From Clostridiales bacterium (GTDB taxonomy: Bacteria > Bacillota_A > Clostridia > Lachnospirales > Lachnospiraceae): a stretch of 7,081 nt of DNA. A program made the translations under genes and the position numbers. How positions within the stretch are numbered: position 1 is the stretch's first letter; every line of letters begins with the position of its first letter. The stretch covers positions 1 to 7,081 of the forward strand of contig JASKJZ010000130.1 of NCBI GenBank assembly GCA_030154385.1, written 5' to 3'. The notes below the pieces were generated by a model that worked only from the letters and a program-made list of their open reading frames with translations, searched no databases and was not told the origin of the DNA. Of this stretch, positions 5,948-7,081 are shown one piece after another.

Positions 5948-7081
5948 ATGCAAAATATTACCAGACAAGTCAAGATGGCGAGGAGGTGGGTGAGCTTATA
6001 TTTTTGCCAGATGAAGGAGAGGAAAATGAAGTAATTAACTTATATCCAACCATTACCTATCAGACATTTGAAGGGTTTGGAGGAGCCATAACGGAGGCTG
6101 CCGCTTATGTGTATCAGCAGATGAATGAGACGGATAAAAAAGGACTGATGCAGCGTTATTTTTCCAAGGAGCATATGAAATATCAGATGGTGCGCATATC
6201 CATTGATAGCTGCGACTTTTCACTTGGACACTATGAGGCTCTGTCCGAGGATCCAAAGGGGGATTGGAGTAATTTTGATTTTTCGCGTGTGGAACAATAT
6301 ATCCTTCCGATGCTAGAGGATGCACAAAAAGCCTATGGGGGAAAGCTTTCAATTATGCTTACACCATGGAGTCCTCCAGCCTTTATGAAATCCAATCAAG
6401 AAAGAAATCATGGCGGTATCTTAATGGAGCAGTATTATCCGCTTTGGGCCGAGTATATCTGCCATTATATCAAAGAATTTACAAGACGAGGGTATGAGGT
6501 CAAAAGACTCAGTATACAAAATGAACCAAAGGCGGTTCAAGCCTGGGACTCTTGTATCTTTACGGCAAAAGAAGAAGCTCTCTTTTTAAGAGACTATCTG
6601 GCGCCAGCCATGAAAAGGCATGCGCTTTCTTTTGTCGAAGTATTTATCTGGGATCATAATAAGGAACGGATATTGGAACGTGCAATGGAAAGCATCGGGC
6701 CGGATACCAAGGATTTGATACAAGGAGTTGCGTTTCACTGGTACAGTGGCGATCATTTTGAGGCGCTTGGTATGCTGCGGGAATGTTTTCCAGATAAAAA
6801 GATGATTTTGTCAGAGGCATGTATTGAATATTGCAAATATTCCAAAGAGGAAGCTGGAAACCATGTAACCAAATATGCGCATGACATCATTGGAAATTTT
6901 AATCAGGGTATGTGCGCATTTTATGATTGGAATTTACTTTTAAATGAAGAAAGTGGACCAAATCATGTTGGAAACTTTTGTGAGGCTCCGTTTCTATACG
7001 ATACCAAGCAAAAAAAATTACTGGAACAAAAAACAGCAAACTGCTTATGGCACTTTAGCCACTTTATTGAGGCTGGAGATG
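5944..7081 (+). CDS. Glycoside hydrolase family 30 enzyme, 3' end cut by window
   Basis: The open frame starts at an ATG overlapping the regulator stop (ATGA, 5944-5947), with GGAAGGG at 5930-5936 lying 7 nt upstream. It runs 379 codons to the window edge without a stop. GH30 features of a (beta/alpha)8 retaining hydrolase are visible: YQTFEGFGGAITEAA at 39-53, LTPWSPPAFMK at 139-149, QNEP at 192-195 with Glu194 as probable acid/base, and ILSEACIEY at 288-296 with Glu291 as probable nucleophile. YDWNLLLNEESGPNHVGNF near 327-345 is also family-like. There is no signal peptide, and at least nine cysteines are spread through the protein, so it is probably cytoplasmic. It would then cleave the imported oligosaccharide. 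GH30 members include beta-glucosidases/glucosylceramidases, beta-1,6-glucanases, beta-xylosidases and beta-fucosidases; the exact activity cannot be decided here. The C-terminal beta-domain expected in the family would lie beyond the edge. Confidence 0.92.
   Translation, partial: MNAKYYQTSQDGEEVGELIFLPDEGEENEVINLYPTITYQTFEGFGGAITEAAAYVYQQMNETDKKGLMQRYFSKEHMKYQMVRISIDSCDFSLGHYEALSEDPKGDWSNFDFSRVEQYILPMLEDAQKAYGGKLSIMLTPWSPPAFMKSNQERNHGGILMEQYYPLWAEYICHYIKEFTRRGYEVKRLSIQNEPKAVQAWDSCIFTAKEEALFLRDYLAPAMKRHALSFVEVFIWDHNKERILERAMESIGPDTKDLIQGVAFHWYSGDHFEALGMLRECFPDKKMILSEACIEYCKYSKEEAGNHVTKYAHDIIGNFNQGMCAFYDWNLLLNEESGPNHVGNFCEAPFLYDTKQKKLLEQKTANCLWHFSHFIEAGD

Noticed and set aside
6053..6352. 99-codon open frame on the reverse strand
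   Set aside because: It lies wholly inside the GH30 coding sequence, whose forward frame shows clear family motifs. The reverse translation has no recognisable domain.
1..7081. CRISPR arrays, tRNA or rRNA genes, riboswitches, insertion-sequence ends
   Set aside because: No regularly spaced repeats, cloverleaf-like sequences, long structured leaders or terminal inverted repeats were seen; almost all of the window is protein-coding.

Overview
The window looks like chromosomal DNA from a low-to-moderate GC Gram-positive bacterium, most likely an anaerobic Clostridia/Lachnospiraceae-type fermenter. This is judged from strong AGGAGG-type ribosome binding sites, AT-rich codon choice, a lipoprotein-type sugar-binding protein, and a YesM/YesN-type two-component pair next to a carbohydrate ABC importer. 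The assignment rests on gene content and style only; no marker gene is present.

Layout, all on the + strand: (1) positions 1-99 hold the open 3' end of an unidentified upstream gene. (2) 100-194 is an AT-rich leader. (3) 195-1544 encodes a solute-binding lipoprotein. (4) A Rho-independent terminator-like hairpin sits at 1558-1598, before the permease genes. (5) 1626-2501 and 2515-3357 encode two CUT1-type membrane permeases. (6) 3393-5204 encodes a membrane sensor histidine kinase of the LytS/YesM class. (7) 5207-5947 encodes its partner response regulator, with a receiver domain plus an AraC DNA-binding domain. (8) From 5944 to the window edge runs a family 30 glycoside hydrolase, cut off after 379 codons. 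From the permeases onward the genes are packed with gaps of 2-35 bp or overlaps, as in a single operon.

The genes suggest one self-contained sugar-use unit. The lipoprotein captures an oligosaccharide outside the cell and the two permeases carry it in. The kinase and regulator sense the sugar or its bound form and switch on transcription. The hydrolase, which has no signal peptide, would split the imported glycoside in the cytoplasm. No ATPase gene is in the window, so the importer probably uses a shared MsmK/MalK-type ATPase encoded elsewhere. The substrate cannot be read from the sequence; the GH30 enzyme suggests a beta-linked glycoside.

This is a recognisable type of locus rather than a new system. 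The points most worth a second look are the hydrolase's substrate and location, the intra-operon terminator, the start-codon choices around the kinase and regulator, and the truncated upstream gene.
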